Source of the DNA: Haplosporangium gracile
Lineage: Eukaryota; Mortierellomycota; Mortierellomycetes; Mortierellales; Mortierellaceae
Assembly: GCA_015499985.1 (NCBI GenBank)
Contig: JAAAUF010000020.1
Location: 30,681-94,680 of the forward strand
Direction of reading: 5' to 3'
Length of the DNA stretch: 64,000 nt
Shown: positions 21,968 to 36,314 of the stretch, in pieces
Layout: each line of letters starts with the position of its first letter
Numbering within the stretch: the stretch's first letter is position 1
Position numbers and translations under genes: made by a program
Notes under the pieces: model-generated
Seen by the model: the letters and a program-made list of their open reading frames with translations, nothing else
Databases searched by the model: none
Told to the model about the DNA's origin: nothing

Positions 21968-24914
21968 ATGGCATCACTTCAAGGCAAACGAACCGTCAGA
22001 GGGAAAATCAGACCCCCACCACGAAGGGTAAAACCACTCCAGTCTTGCACGACTTGCATCAGTAACCCATTGGTTGTCTCAATACACGCATGCCTGCGAT
22101 TCCTGCTAATGTACTCCCTTATTCTTTATATACCCTTACGCTCGTTGTGAAATCAGGTCGCGACGGAGGTCGACTATGACATCCATTGGACAACACTCCA
22201 GAATGCCATTACCACTATCCATGAACAAAAGGCTTACATGCTCTCGTACGAGGAGATTTACCGTTGCGGATACAACCTGGTTATCCACAAGTGGGGTGAG
22301 CGACTGTACAACGGCGTCAAGGAGTTGATCGAGCAGTACTTGGAATCAGAGGCAGAGACCAAGGTCGTCCCCGTGCTGGGCATCGCCGACACGTCGCCTG
22401 CCGAGGGCGTTCAAGTTCTAAAGGTCATGCAAAAGCTGTGGAGGCACCATGTGACTTGCCTTCTTATGATGAGCGATATCCTCGTCCATATGGTAAGCCT
22501 GAATCTAACGATTAGCAAACTGCCAATAAGGATAAATGCGTTACGGATATTATTGGACTCGACACTGATGGCTTGTATAACCCTCTTTTCTCTTTCTTGC
22601 TTATTGCAGGACAGGAACTACGTGGTAGCAAACAGGCTGCCAAAAACATACGATATGGGCCTCTTCCTCTTCCGCGACACGGTCATTCGGTCGCCAAAGT
22701 ATCCGATTCAATCGCACTTGCAAATGGTCCTTCTCAATCAAATCACTCTGGAACGGAAGGGAGACGTGATCGATCGTGGTGCCGTTAAGTCCTGTACGGA
22801 AATGCTACTGGAGATGAAGGAGAACAACGGAAACGATCCAATATACATCGCTGACTTTGAGACCCTGTTCATCGAGACCAGCCGCGAATTCTACAGAGTT
22901 GAGAGTGACGATCTCGTTCGACGATTTGATCCACCCGAGTACATGCGAAAGGTAGATATGAGGCCAGGCGATGATTTGAACTATGCTGATGCCTAAATTG
23001 ATAAAAGTAAATCAACCAATCCAATTTATTTTTTCTCTGATAGGTCGAATACAGACTGGATGAAGAACAACTGCGCTGTTCGCATTATCTCACGGAAAAG
23101 ACGGAGCCGAAAATCAGACTTATTGTGGAGCAGGAGATGATCGCTAAGCACCTGCGAACAGTTATGGAGATGGAAAACTGGGGACTCAAGCAGTTGCTGA
23201 TCAACAGCCGTCTGGGAGGTATGTTCGACTTTTAGAAAGCATAAACAACGCAGAGTTGCCCAATGGGCATAGTTTGTCTTGCATACTAACCTTATTTTAT
23301 TTTTTTTTGTGCCAATTAGATCTGGATCGCATGTATCGACTTTTTTCAAGAGTGCCCAATGGAGCGCGTGAGCTGCAGGGAGGTCTGTCAGAGTACATTC
23401 GGGAGTGCGGGAAGAGCATCAACGCCAATGTCCAGGCATCTGCGACAGACACAGTCGAGAAAGGCATCCCTCTCGGTGTTGCGTTGGCACTTCGATGGGT
23501 GCAAGAAGTGCTCGACTTGAAGGAGAGATTCGACGCGTTTTTGACCCAAGCTTTTGCAAAGGACAAGTCGTTCGAGACGGCGATCAACTCGGCCTTTGAG
23601 GCTTTCATCAATCTCAACCCCAAGGCACCAGAGTTCATATCATTATTCATTGACAACAAACTCAAGAAGGACTTCAAGGGAAAATCCGACGATGAAATCG
23701 ACATCATCCTTAATAAGACAACAACCCTTTTCCGATTCCTATCCGACAAGGACATCTTTGAGAGATACTACAAGCAGCATCTCTCCAGTCGACTGCTGTA
23801 CGGAAAGAGTCTTAGCGATGAGGTGGAGCGAGGAATGATTTCGAAGCTCAAGATTGAGTGCGGTTACCAGTTTACTTCGAAGCTGGAGGGAATGTTCACG
23901 GACATGAAGCTCTCCACCGATACCATGAGCGCCTTCAAAGAGTTCCTGGAGAATGCTGTCGACACCCCTCCCATGGAGCTGAGCGTGACTGTTCTCACGT
24001 CGACATTCTGGCCTGTCCCTTCGACACCTGTGTCCTGCAACCTCCCGGCTCAGTTCCTGGCGGCCTCCAAGGTCTTTGAGCGGTTCTACACCTCCAGACA
24101 CAACGGCAGGAAACTCACCTGGCATACCACAATGGTAAGGCTATACCTAGTTGTGTTTCCTATACCCAACTTAGGAAGAATATGTGTCACTGTATTAATT
24201 ATCACATATTTAACTACTATTTCAATTAGGGCAATGTCGATTTGAGGGCGACTTTTAACAGTCGGAAGCACGAGCTCAATGTGTCGACGATGGCAGCCAT
24301 TGTGCTGTTGGTTTTTAACGATATTCCCGACGGTGAGACAATCTCATACACGACTCTCGAGCAGGAGACGGGACTGCCAGCAGAACAACTGAAGCGGACG
24401 CTCCAATCTGTTGCCTGTGGAAAGTTCAAGATTTTGCTTAAGGAGCCAAAGTCGAGGGATATCGAGGAGACGGACGTGTTCAAATTTAACTCTGCCTTTT
24501 CAGAGAAGCTGTCGCGCATCAAGATCCAGACGATTGCTTCGAAGGTGGAGACGTCGAGCGAACTCAAAGAGACTCAGGAGAAGGTCGAGGATGCACGTAA
24601 GCACATGGCAGAGGCGGCCATTGTTCGTGTAATGAAGAACCGCAAGACGCTCGATCACAACAACCTCATCACAGAGGTCATTGCACAGCTTCAAGGACGG
24701 TTCAACCCTGCGCCCTCGATGATCAAGAAGCGCATCGAAGCTTTAATTGATCGTGAATATCTCGAGCGAGCCCTTGGAGACAGGTATTTAACAAATGTTT
24801 TTATTTTATTTTATTTTCCGTTGCCTTCAAAACTAGCAGGGATTTTCGTTAACGTTTTCTTGTTCGCTTTGTTACTCTTGCACTCTTAGGGCAATCTATA
24901 ACTACCTTGCGTAG
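21968..24914 (+). CDS. CUL3: cullin-3, scaffold of BTB-CUL3-RBX1 ubiquitin ligases
   Basis: Seven exons, 21968-22027, 22157-22492, 22610-22951, 23044-23218, 23320-24134, 24230-24783, 24890-24914, encoding 768 residues, the normal CUL3 length. The N-terminal cullin repeats carry the BTB-binding face (LSYEEIYRCGYNLVIHKWGE; RNYVVANRLPKTYDMGLFLF). The cullin homology domain follows (IFERYYKQHLSSRLL, SKLKIECGYQFTSKLEGMF). The C-terminal winged helix holds the neddylation site (AIVRVMKNRKTLDHN, Lys about 712) and ends NYLA, where family members end YxA. The start ATG gives the short basic tail typical of CUL3 before the DIHWTTLQNAI helix. Acts with BTB adaptors, of which this window holds an intact one and two broken ones. 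Exon 7 is 25 nt. Confidence 0.95.
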
Positions 24915-25353
24915 TTTTAAGGGAAGCAAACGCATATCATCATTAAAAACAAGTAAACAAAGCAAACAATTCATTGCTTGGGGTGGGGCTTTCCTGTTGG
25001 AAAAAAAAAAAAAAAAAAAGCAGGCTTGGGCCAAGCCCACCCAAGCCCAAACGTGTTTCAATCACGTGCGACGTGCCCCGTGACGGAGACCATGACAAAA
25101 GACATTAGTCGCCTCCTTGAGTTGAATGCATTTCTTTACCCTTCCCTTTGAACACTCCACTCCTACCTCCCACTCCACTCTCAACACATTCACTCGCTCC
25201 ATTGACCCCACCTACTCTCAAAAGCATAGAGTCTCTTACTCACCAAGCAGAAACAAGTCACGTCTTCTTCGCGCCCATTCCTCACACCGCTTCCTTATTT
25301 CAGTTCACCTCTTCCCACAACCAACAACGACAGCCTGTCTAGTCCAAGACAAT
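24915..25353. other. spacer between CUL3 and PHAF1-like gene
   Basis: Holds a 19-base A run at about 25001-25019, then a CCAAGCCC-rich palindromic patch at 25023-25050 and a CT-rich leader. No gene seen. Confidence 0.4.
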
Positions 25354-28023
<2,670 letters not shown>

Positions 28024-28500
28024 AAAGCTCCGAACCCTTTTTTTTTGTATACAGCATTGTAAAAATAAAGTAGAGGTCCAAATCAATTTTTTTATTTTTC
28101 AAATTGCAAGATTAATCAGTTCGGTAGAGAACGTTGGAGTAGTGTAGGGTTGGAGATATTGTGCAAAATTCGCTCTGTTCAAGACTTCTAGTGAAGCGAA
28201 CAAATAAGGAGAGAGGAAGGGAAGGGGTATCCGATACGAAAGATATCAGGATGTAAAGGAAAAGAGTAAAATGAAACCGTGGACGACTCTAGTCTCTGAT
28301 TCGCAAGCTGTCGCTATTGTTTTTTGTCGGTTGATATGTTGGTTTGTTGGTTGTTGACTGTAGGGAAATACGTGGTCTGAGCAAAGAAGAACCGACGTTC
28401 TTCAAAAGATCTGTTCGTAAATAGATTTCGTATCATCCGCTTTTGGAGGGTAGATAGGTTGGCCTCTTTGAGTGTTTGTTGGGTGTAGAGTGAGTGACCT
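28024..28500. other. convergent 3' spacer
   Basis: 3' ends of the PHAF1-like (+) and Mei2-like (-) genes face each other here. AATAAA at about 28063 may be the plus-strand polyadenylation signal. No gene seen. Confidence 0.45.
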
Positions 28501-31500
28501 CTAGGGCTCGTTGTGAGGTGGGACACTTGAGACCCGACGCCGAGCGGCTCCGTGTCCACGGGCACTCTCCTTGCTCAGCGTTGGTTCTGGGAACGGCTCT
28601 TCCTGTCCGAGATTTGGTCCACCGGTGTAGAAGATCTTGGGACGATAGCTTGGCTCCTCCTCCATCACACTAAAAAATCAACATGAAGAATGATTAAATA
28701 TCATCCGTATGCACATTGTAAAACATCAAAAATGATGTTCATAGTCAGCCTCCGCTTCTCCTACCTGGAGTTGCGAAACTTGTCAACAAGAGCGCGCCGT
28801 CCCTGAATGGTTGCGTACGAGAGGCTGCAGATCTTGTCAGAGTTGAATCGCCCCCATTTTTTGCCGACATGCTCCTGCACAAACGCTGCAACCACCCTAG
28901 ACCGAAGAAAGATGTGGCGAAAGATAAAAGCAAAATGGTTAGGGCAGAGAATTACAAAGCTATTTAAAACAACAACCAACGCATATCCCATCAACACAGA
29001 TAGTGCATGGTTGTTTATCTTACTCGGTGTTGATAAAGTTGATGAAGGCGTAGCCGACATTGCACTTGTTCTTGAAGTCCATTCGCAGATACAAGAAGTC
29101 GAACTTTCCAAAGTGGGTTTCGTTGATACACTCAAGAAGCATTGACTATTTCGGATTAATATGACGACCAAAGTGAGGTTACTATTTAATAACTTTTCGG
29201 ACATCATATAGCATTCCAACGCACTATGCTCTGTTGCCACACCTGGGTATACTTGTTGGGGATATTTCGGATCATGAACGTGGTGCGCTTGTCGGAAGCT
29301 AGAACTCAAAAAAAGAAGGATATGTTAGCACACACACTATCTAGCAAAAGCAACACAAGCGAAAGGCGCTGCCAACTTAAACTCAGCTGAAACTTACGAG
29401 CCAAAGGGATGGCAACACCTCTTTGGACATGACCAGTGTTCGAAATCATTGATGTGGTGCGCATCAACGAAGGTGGGCTGCATGGGCGTTCAGTGGCTGG
29501 GTGTTTTTGAGGCTGAGCGGGGTCGTCTGGGCGCCGAGAGCGCTGATGCTCGTCCCTGACAGTGCTCTCAACAACATCGCCGACAGTATGTGTCAATCCA
29601 CGTCTGTCGTTCGCTGTAGAGGACATAGTCCTCAGAGTCTGCTCGGTTTGTCGCAGGACCGTATTGCCAGATTGAAAGCTCTCCGCTTGATCTGTCGAGC
29701 GAGAAGACTCGACACCACGGTTGGCACCACCTGAAGGTGGATACATGATATCGCCCGGAGTCGAATGGGTTCTGGTCATCCGATACCCGATTGGAGGAAT
29801 GTTTTCTTGTTGCTGCCAATCATTCGATCCGACGACAGTATTCTTCTGATAGAATGTCGCTTGGCAATGGATTTGCTTCTATGTAATAGAAATCTCGACT
29901 TTGTTAGCCTTATTGAAGGTAGTGATTACTTTTGCTTCTCAGTGGCTATTTGGACTAGAATTGCTTTCACCTACATTGTTGTGCATTTCTCGCAGTGCGG
30001 ATAAAGTCGAGGCGGCGTGTCTGGCGTCATAATACTCAACAAGGATCATGGGAGGCCATCCATTAAACTCATTTTGAAAAGACTGAATCTCTCCAAAAGT
30101 CGAAAGGAACCGCTATTATTGAACAAGGGCTGTCATGAGCTGGTGTTTGTTCAGGATGCTTCGATTAGTGCAATCTACTACCTTGATTGAGCTTATCGCT
30201 TACCAAGAGATCGTTGTCCGTCAGAATGGGAGCTTGGAAGGACACGACAAGAATCCCTTCATTGTTATTGTTTGGGTACTCCGGGAGCACCTAGATGAAA
30301 CGTAAAATGGATCGGATCCCGTCAGTATGAGCAAGCTTGTAGCAGGTCGTCGATTCATTTCTTTGACATGAAAAAAAGTGAGAGATAATATACTTACCCG
30401 ACGGATGTACGAAGCTGGGCAGAAGTGGACCTTGATGGCCGAGTTCTCGAACGCTGGGCTAGAGTAGAGACGCTTTGATGCAATCATTGCGTGGCGAACG
30501 TCAAAGAACTCTAGGAAAATAACCCCGTCGCTCATCAAGAACGAGGTATAGATTCCTCGCAAATCCCCAAAGCTCTATTACAGATGCAAGGGGGAGCATA
30601 TTTAATCTTTGCCACTGCAAGGCTTCACAGTAGCAAACATCAAAAATAAACAGAACGAGGACAAGCTGTGTTACCTTGAAGGTATCTCGGGCGACCCAGA
30701 TCGACATTTTGTGGTCAACGTTAGCGACCTTAAGAAAACGTGTGGGGAGTCCAGGGTCCGTCATCCTATCGGCGCTCTGTGAGCGCTCCCTGAAGTAAAT
30801 CCCGAGAGGCGATGTGTCCTCCGAATGCTGCTTGCCTTCTGAGCTCACAAATGGCTGCAATTGGCCAACAGTCTGAGATGGGGCAAATAGTTCATTGAAT
30901 CTCAATAGAGCTCGCGTCGATGAGTAGTCGCTTGGACTGGGCGAGGGCGAAAAGAAACTCTGGCGTTGTGGAGTTGTCGGAGGTGGAGCAGGCTGAAGGA
31001 CTCTTGGAGGAACCACATCCTCACGCTCTTGGACATGTGTTTGGTTGTACAAAGCATGGCGAGCTTCGCGTATTCCTGGGATTTGAGTTACGCCAGAAAC
31101 TGAAGTGTGCAAATCTTGGTCGGAAAATGTCTCTGGGCCGACAGACTGCTGAGCTTCAGTGAGAAAGTGAGAGTCAGACTCGTCTTTGTCGTCAACGTTT
31201 TGACTCCAAGCCATGAAGCCACTGTCCGTGCATGAAGCCTTGCGTTGGCTAATGTCAGGAGTTTCAGACAGATCTGATCGGTAGGAAGCTGAAACGGTAG
31301 TCGTGGCAATGTCGTTACTGCCTGTTCTGGCATTGTCCTGATCGTTCAATTGACCGGTCTCCTGCATCTGTAGTTGACCTCGACCGAGCCACGCATGTTG
31401 TTCGTAGTCCTAGCAGAACGAAAAAATGAAGCCAAAGAGTACACTTGTCAGCAAGATGATCTGCATTCACATGACACGTTTGTTCAGTCACCTATTAACA

Positions 31501-31737
31501 ACGCGAAGAAAGGTGCGAAGATCGCCTTACCGTCAAGAACAAACTGCTTGTGCCATAGATGACCGCCTTTTGTCCGATACTCTGTTGAGGTGCAGCTTGC
31601 GATTGGACGTTGGTAGAAGACACAAATTTTCCAGAGGGCCGGTTCAGCGTAGTGCTTGACGATGCATCAGGCAATCGGAGGTTCTGTATCATGTACGACA
31701 AAATCGCAGAGGTTTGGTTATTGTCTTCGACAGTCAT
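28501..31737 (-). CDS. Mei2-like RNA-binding protein
   Basis: Ten exons in transcription order: 31737-31531, 31409-30675, 30574-30398, 30290-30204, 30112-29975, 29878-29398, 29298-29243, 29145-29024, 28896-28765, 28669-28501. They encode 767 residues. A disordered N-terminus is followed by two weak RRM units at about 292-375 ([20 protein letters not shown]) and 385-455 ([20 protein letters not shown]). A Ser/Pro linker precedes the diagnostic C-terminal Mei2 RRM at about 612-715: [49 protein letters not shown]. In fission yeast Mei2 drives meiosis by binding meiRNA and sequestering Mmi1, and is controlled by phosphorylation of Ser/Thr sites; plant and fungal relatives act in growth transitions. 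All splice phases close cleanly. Confidence 0.92.
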
Positions 31738-33603
31738 ATTGCTGATTGTTAGAAAGAGTTGGAACTGGTCGTGTAAAGAAAAGAGAGCGGTGGGAAAAGA
31801 GGGTTTTATAAAAAAAAAAAAGGAGGAGGGGGGAGAGGGGGTTCAAAGGTTGAATAGCCACAAGTGGACTGGAAAAAGTGAAAGAAAGAAAAGACAGTGT
31901 GCGAGAATATTGAAATTCTGCGCCACACAATCGTTGGAATCAGTCTAAGAAGGCCTCTGCTCTGTCGGCAGTCAGAGTGATGAGGCTCCCTGTGATTGTT
32001 CAAGCCCCCTCTCCAGCGATCAGACCGATACAGGGACGTCGAGTCGAGTCAAAGTCAGTTGCGACGGAAAAGGTTCGGAAAAAAAAGGCACACAGTTGAG
32101 AAAAAAGGCAGAGTTCTCGGCGGCCAAAAGTTAGTCTCGATGGCAGACAAAATGCAATATGCATTCAAGCAAATCGAGTCGACTCCGGTGCTAGTGCTCT
32201 ATAGAGGATGATGATTCCGAACAACATGAATGGTTAGTACTCTAAGAACAGGATCTCATCGACGGAAGGGTTAGGATGTCTTTTTGGAAGTAGAATGAGT
32301 ATGGCGACTTGGTCAACGTAGTTGTGTGACAGCAAAAGTGAAAACGACATCAATATGAGCATGTTCCTCTTTTATACTTCCTAGATGAGACAAAAGCGAC
32401 AATCATTTTTAACGCCACCGAAATGAAAATGAGAAAAAAGAGGCAATTCTGATCAACAGCATCGCCCAATGCGATATGTCCAGCTGGATCTGTCCTTTGG
32501 TCGTAGAAAACTGTACAAGCAACCCAAGTTCCAGTCGACTCGCTCTACTCACTGATATTGTATCCTTGTTGGTCGATGGTGGGTGATGTGTTGTTGGTGG
32601 GTTGTATGTATTTTAGGGAAAGATTGTAAAGAAAAGAGTCTAAACAGAAATGAAAATGGTGGCGTAAAATCGCACAATCTTTTGCGTAAAATATAGCAAA
32701 ACTGTGAAAGATGACTGAGGGCGTCAAAACTGAGAGTGAAGAGAGAGAAAGAAGGACGAGAGAAGGGAAAAAGAGATGAAGGAAGGAAGAGAGGAAAGAG
32801 GAGGATGCTGGGAATCGATTATTATCGAAGGAAGAGGGGAAGCGAAAGGTGTGGTTGTACTGCAATTACCTATTTAGCTTTGTTTGATGGAGAGCCACAA
32901 AGGGAGAATATGTCGATCTCCGTTGGCTTTTACGGTGAAGCGAGACAAAGGAGATGGGTTCGAGAGAAGGTGAAAAGTATAAGGCCGGGAGGTGGACCAA
33001 AAGCCAGGAATCAGAAAGGACAAAGTTGGGATGGATAGAGAAAGAGTGATCGACGAACACCAAGGGGGATGGAAGGAGGGATACGGGGTAAGAATGGGGT
33101 GGGTCAGGGAGTGCGTCAGGGAGGAAGAAGGAAGAAGGAAAGAAGGAAAGAAAGGAAAAAAAGAAAAAAAGAAAAAAGAAGGGGAGAGCGGATAAAAAAG
33201 AAAAATTAAGAGACGAGAGAGGAAGAAAGAAGGGGAGAAGGAGAGAGATGAACCAAAATAGTGGCGAAGAGGGGAAGCGGGGGGAAAGAAAGAAAACATA
33301 GAGGGCGACTGTTTTCAGACTCACATGCATGCACACGCAATTAAACAAAATGTATCAAACAATTTGACAGGGGAGCCGGATTGACGCATATTATTCTCAC
33401 TGGTCACAAACAAGCTCCTACACGCATGGACCATGCTCATCTCATCGACTACACCAAAAACAAACAAACTCAAAGTCAACAACCACGCTCGTTGCTATTC
33501 GCCGTCATCCCACAAGGAAAGAAAAGTATTAGTTTATTGACGAAGGGTACAAAAGAAGGTGTAGCTAAAGCTTTCCGATGAGTAAAAAGAGAATGTGTCC
33601 ACG
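31738..33603. other. 1.9-kb spacer upstream of Mei2-like gene
   Basis: No protein-coding signal that I trust. From about 32720 to 33300 the plus strand is almost pure purine (GGAAG/GAAAAA), which produces long Phe/Ser/Leu shadow ORFs on the minus strand. It may be leader or regulatory DNA for the Mei2-like gene. Confidence 0.4.
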
Positions 33604-34989
33604 TTAGACAAGTCCATCATATAAACTGAGCGCCTGCACAATCGTGGGGTCCTTCATCGAACCCTCCTTGAACTCTTCGAAGGTCAAACAACCGTCCTTG
33701 TCCTTGTCCATAAGCGAAAAGATCTTTGAGACGCGCTTCTCGGGTGTGTTCTCGTCTGGAGGCAACTTGATTATGGTGCCTACCATCTTGTAGATGGCAT
33801 CTGCAATGCTCAGCATCTCGTCGTATGTAATCGATTGATCGTTGTCGATGTCGTACAGTTGGAACGCCCCTATATCACGCTTTGAACAAAAGAACAGGTA
33901 AATCTCTATGCGACAACTCTCCCACGCCCAGACAATCTGCTGTTAGGACAAGCTGCTAGAAAAAGAGAAGAAAAACTCCCCTCGACACTGACATCATGCA
34001 TAGGTATACCAAAGCAACAGCTTGTCTTCCAGATTTCCTCGAGATGTGACTGAGAGAGCGACTATGAATTCCTTGCACTCAATTTTCCCGTTCTTATTTG
34101 AATCGAAAACGTTGAATACATAGTCGGCAAAGGTAGACGGGTCGCCGAATGAGAAGAACAGTTTGTAAATCTTTTGAAACTCGGGCTTGTCAAGCTCTCC
34201 ACTAGGACAATCCTTGATGAAGCCCTTGTACCTGCGATAAAAAAATGCCGTTTTACCGGGAAAACAAGCCTGTGTAAGTGGCACCTTTATAAACAGCATA
34301 GTGTTGAGCGGTAGTCGCTTGGGAATACCGGTTTGAGTAATGATGTTCTTGTTATCATCGTTTTTTTTGTCTGTTTTCCATGGTCCTCTTATAGTCTGTT
34401 GGGTATCATTGTAATAAGAGTGCCCAAAAATCTCCTTGAGCCTACTTCTGCTTCCCTTGGCGCTAAAGAGCCGTTGTACATAAACAAACGTGCTGGAAAT
34501 CCAGCATTCCAGAATACATGGTCCGGTTGGGTCGCACTTGTTCATTCCTGCCTTGCTGCTCCCTAACGGTTGTCGACATGTTCCTCTCCCATAAGTCTGT
34601 TGAGAGGAATCACCCCATTTTGGCTCTAGGTGGTTTTTAAGGGAAATTTTGTCTTGAAAACTCGATGGACTGTGCTCAAACTTTGTCCTTGGACGGCCAA
34701 TTCCCGCCCAGATAGACAAACATGCACCTCCAGCAGCGCGGAGAGAAACTTGGGGCCATGTTGCTGAATAATTTCAGATCGTAATGTCCATACCATTACT
34801 GAAGCTCCTTCTTGTCGACTAGAGGAAAGGGAAAAGATAAAGGGATGATAGGTTAGTGGTGTTCTACTTGCAAATAGTGGAACTGCTGGAATAGATACAC
34901 TTTGACACGTGAGCAAGTCTAGTACATCGTGTGCATCGTTGGAGATCTTTGAGCTCTTCTGTCGTCAGTTTGGATTGTGATCGTCCCAT
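33604..34989 (-). CDS. NCS-1/frequenin calcium sensor, apparently damaged
   Basis: Exons by homology: 34989-34926 ([20 protein letters not shown], a myristoylation-type N-terminus), 34818 to 34800 or 34794 (FDKKELQ), 34231-34010, 33869-33604. The later exons keep three good EF-hands ([36 protein letters not shown]) and the invariant tail [12 protein letters not shown]. Two faults are visible. In exon 2 the codon expected to be CAA is TAA (34798-34796), followed by the expected TGG. The exon 3/exon 4 junction is one base out of phase (CTTTG before GTATAC, where phase 1 is needed). The T of TAA also creates a GT donor at 34799-34798 that would skip the stop and lose only Gln-Trp. NCS-1 normally activates phosphatidylinositol 4-kinase and calcium responses. 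Recent pseudogene, unusual splicing, or draft error. Confidence 0.7.
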
Positions 34990-36314
34990 GCTGCCAAAGT
35001 TGTGTAGACTGGTGAGCTGTGGCGCCGAAGTGAAGAATGTGTAGTGTTGTGCGGAGTAAGTTATTTGGCGAAAAAAAATTTGGGGGTTTTGAGGCGAAAG
35101 GCGGAAAAGAAGGTGAACGTTATGGGAATAAAAAAGAAAATAAGAAAAAGGGTAACAAGAGCAGAGAAAAGAGAGTAAAGAGAAGACAATGACCGAGTGA
35201 ATGACGAAGTGGAATGAATGACTAAACAAAAAACAAAAAAGAAGGGTCCAAAGAGAATGCTGCATTGAATGTCAAGGTAAAAGGCATGATGTTTATTCGG
35301 TATAGCTATAACCACTGGAGCGCGATCATGGAATGTTGGAATGTCAAGGTTTTCTTCATATCGGGAGAGACAAGTCACGTGGAGCAAACTCGATTGGTCG
35401 TGGCAAGGTCTGTGCATTCAATCACGATCCCAGCCAGACTTGGCGGACGAAGAGGGCCTCTCCCTTTTATTCAGACTGACTACGCTCTTCTCGACGATAT
35501 CATCGATCGTTCCCTCAAAAGTGCTTACCCACTCCAGCCTATCATCACTCAGCACACTTCGTGTTGGTGTTGTTGACATCCTTGAATGGAAAAGAAGAAC
35601 GCAAACGGAATCGACAACTCAACTACACCACCGCGCTAGCTCTTTTCATCATTCCGTCGACCAACCAGCCAAACCAGCCAAACCAGCCAAGGATGACATG
35701 TAGTCAGTGCCACCTACACTGCCCTTCCTCATCATGCATTTTGCACAACTCAAATCAAATTGTAGAAACTAGTTTCTGCACCTCAAACTACAGATGCACC
35801 TTCCACCGCCCATCTATCCATCTCTCACACGCGTTACTCAAACAACATGGGTACCATTCATTCAGTCATTTATCACTCTCGTTTCTGAATACTCTCTTAC
35901 CAATTGGTATGTATCATTCATTCTTCCTTACTCACTTGGGTAATGGAAAAACAAACAAACAAAACACTTGGTTTTAAGTTCACTCCCCTCACATCCAGTT
36001 CTTCATAGACACAAACAAACAAAAACACCCTTTGCTCTCATACCTTTAACTCCTCCTTTTCATGCAAGCTGGAAAATTGATGAGAAATCGGAAATGCAAA
36101 TAGTGTTTTTACCGAGCGGCGCCATACGGCTGTTGTTGTCGAAATTGTTGTTTGCTGTTTGTGCTCTTTTCCTTTTTCAATCTTCTTCTCTCTACTCTCT
36201 CTCGCTCTTTTCCTTTTTCACTGCTCAATAATCGGGCGTAGTCATCGCGTATTGAATGGGATAATGCATTTGGTAAACAAAAAAAATGTGTGAATATCTA
36301 GATTATTAGCACTC
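34990..36314. other. spacer between NCS-1 and MFS transporter genes
   Basis: Nothing recognisable. Contains a short (CCAAACCAG)n tract at about 35660-35690, AAAC repeats near 35950-36030, and CT-rich patches at 36180-36225. Confidence 0.4.

Noticed and set aside
32866..33348. Long Phe/Ser/Leu-rich open frames on the minus strand
   Set aside because: Arise from a purine-rich plus strand; composition is simple-sequence, not protein-like.
33994..34719. Open minus-strand frame running through intron 2 into NCS-1 exon 3
   Set aside because: The upstream part has no family resemblance and the known N-terminal exons of NCS-1 lie further upstream. Treated as intron, though it matters if the gene is broken.
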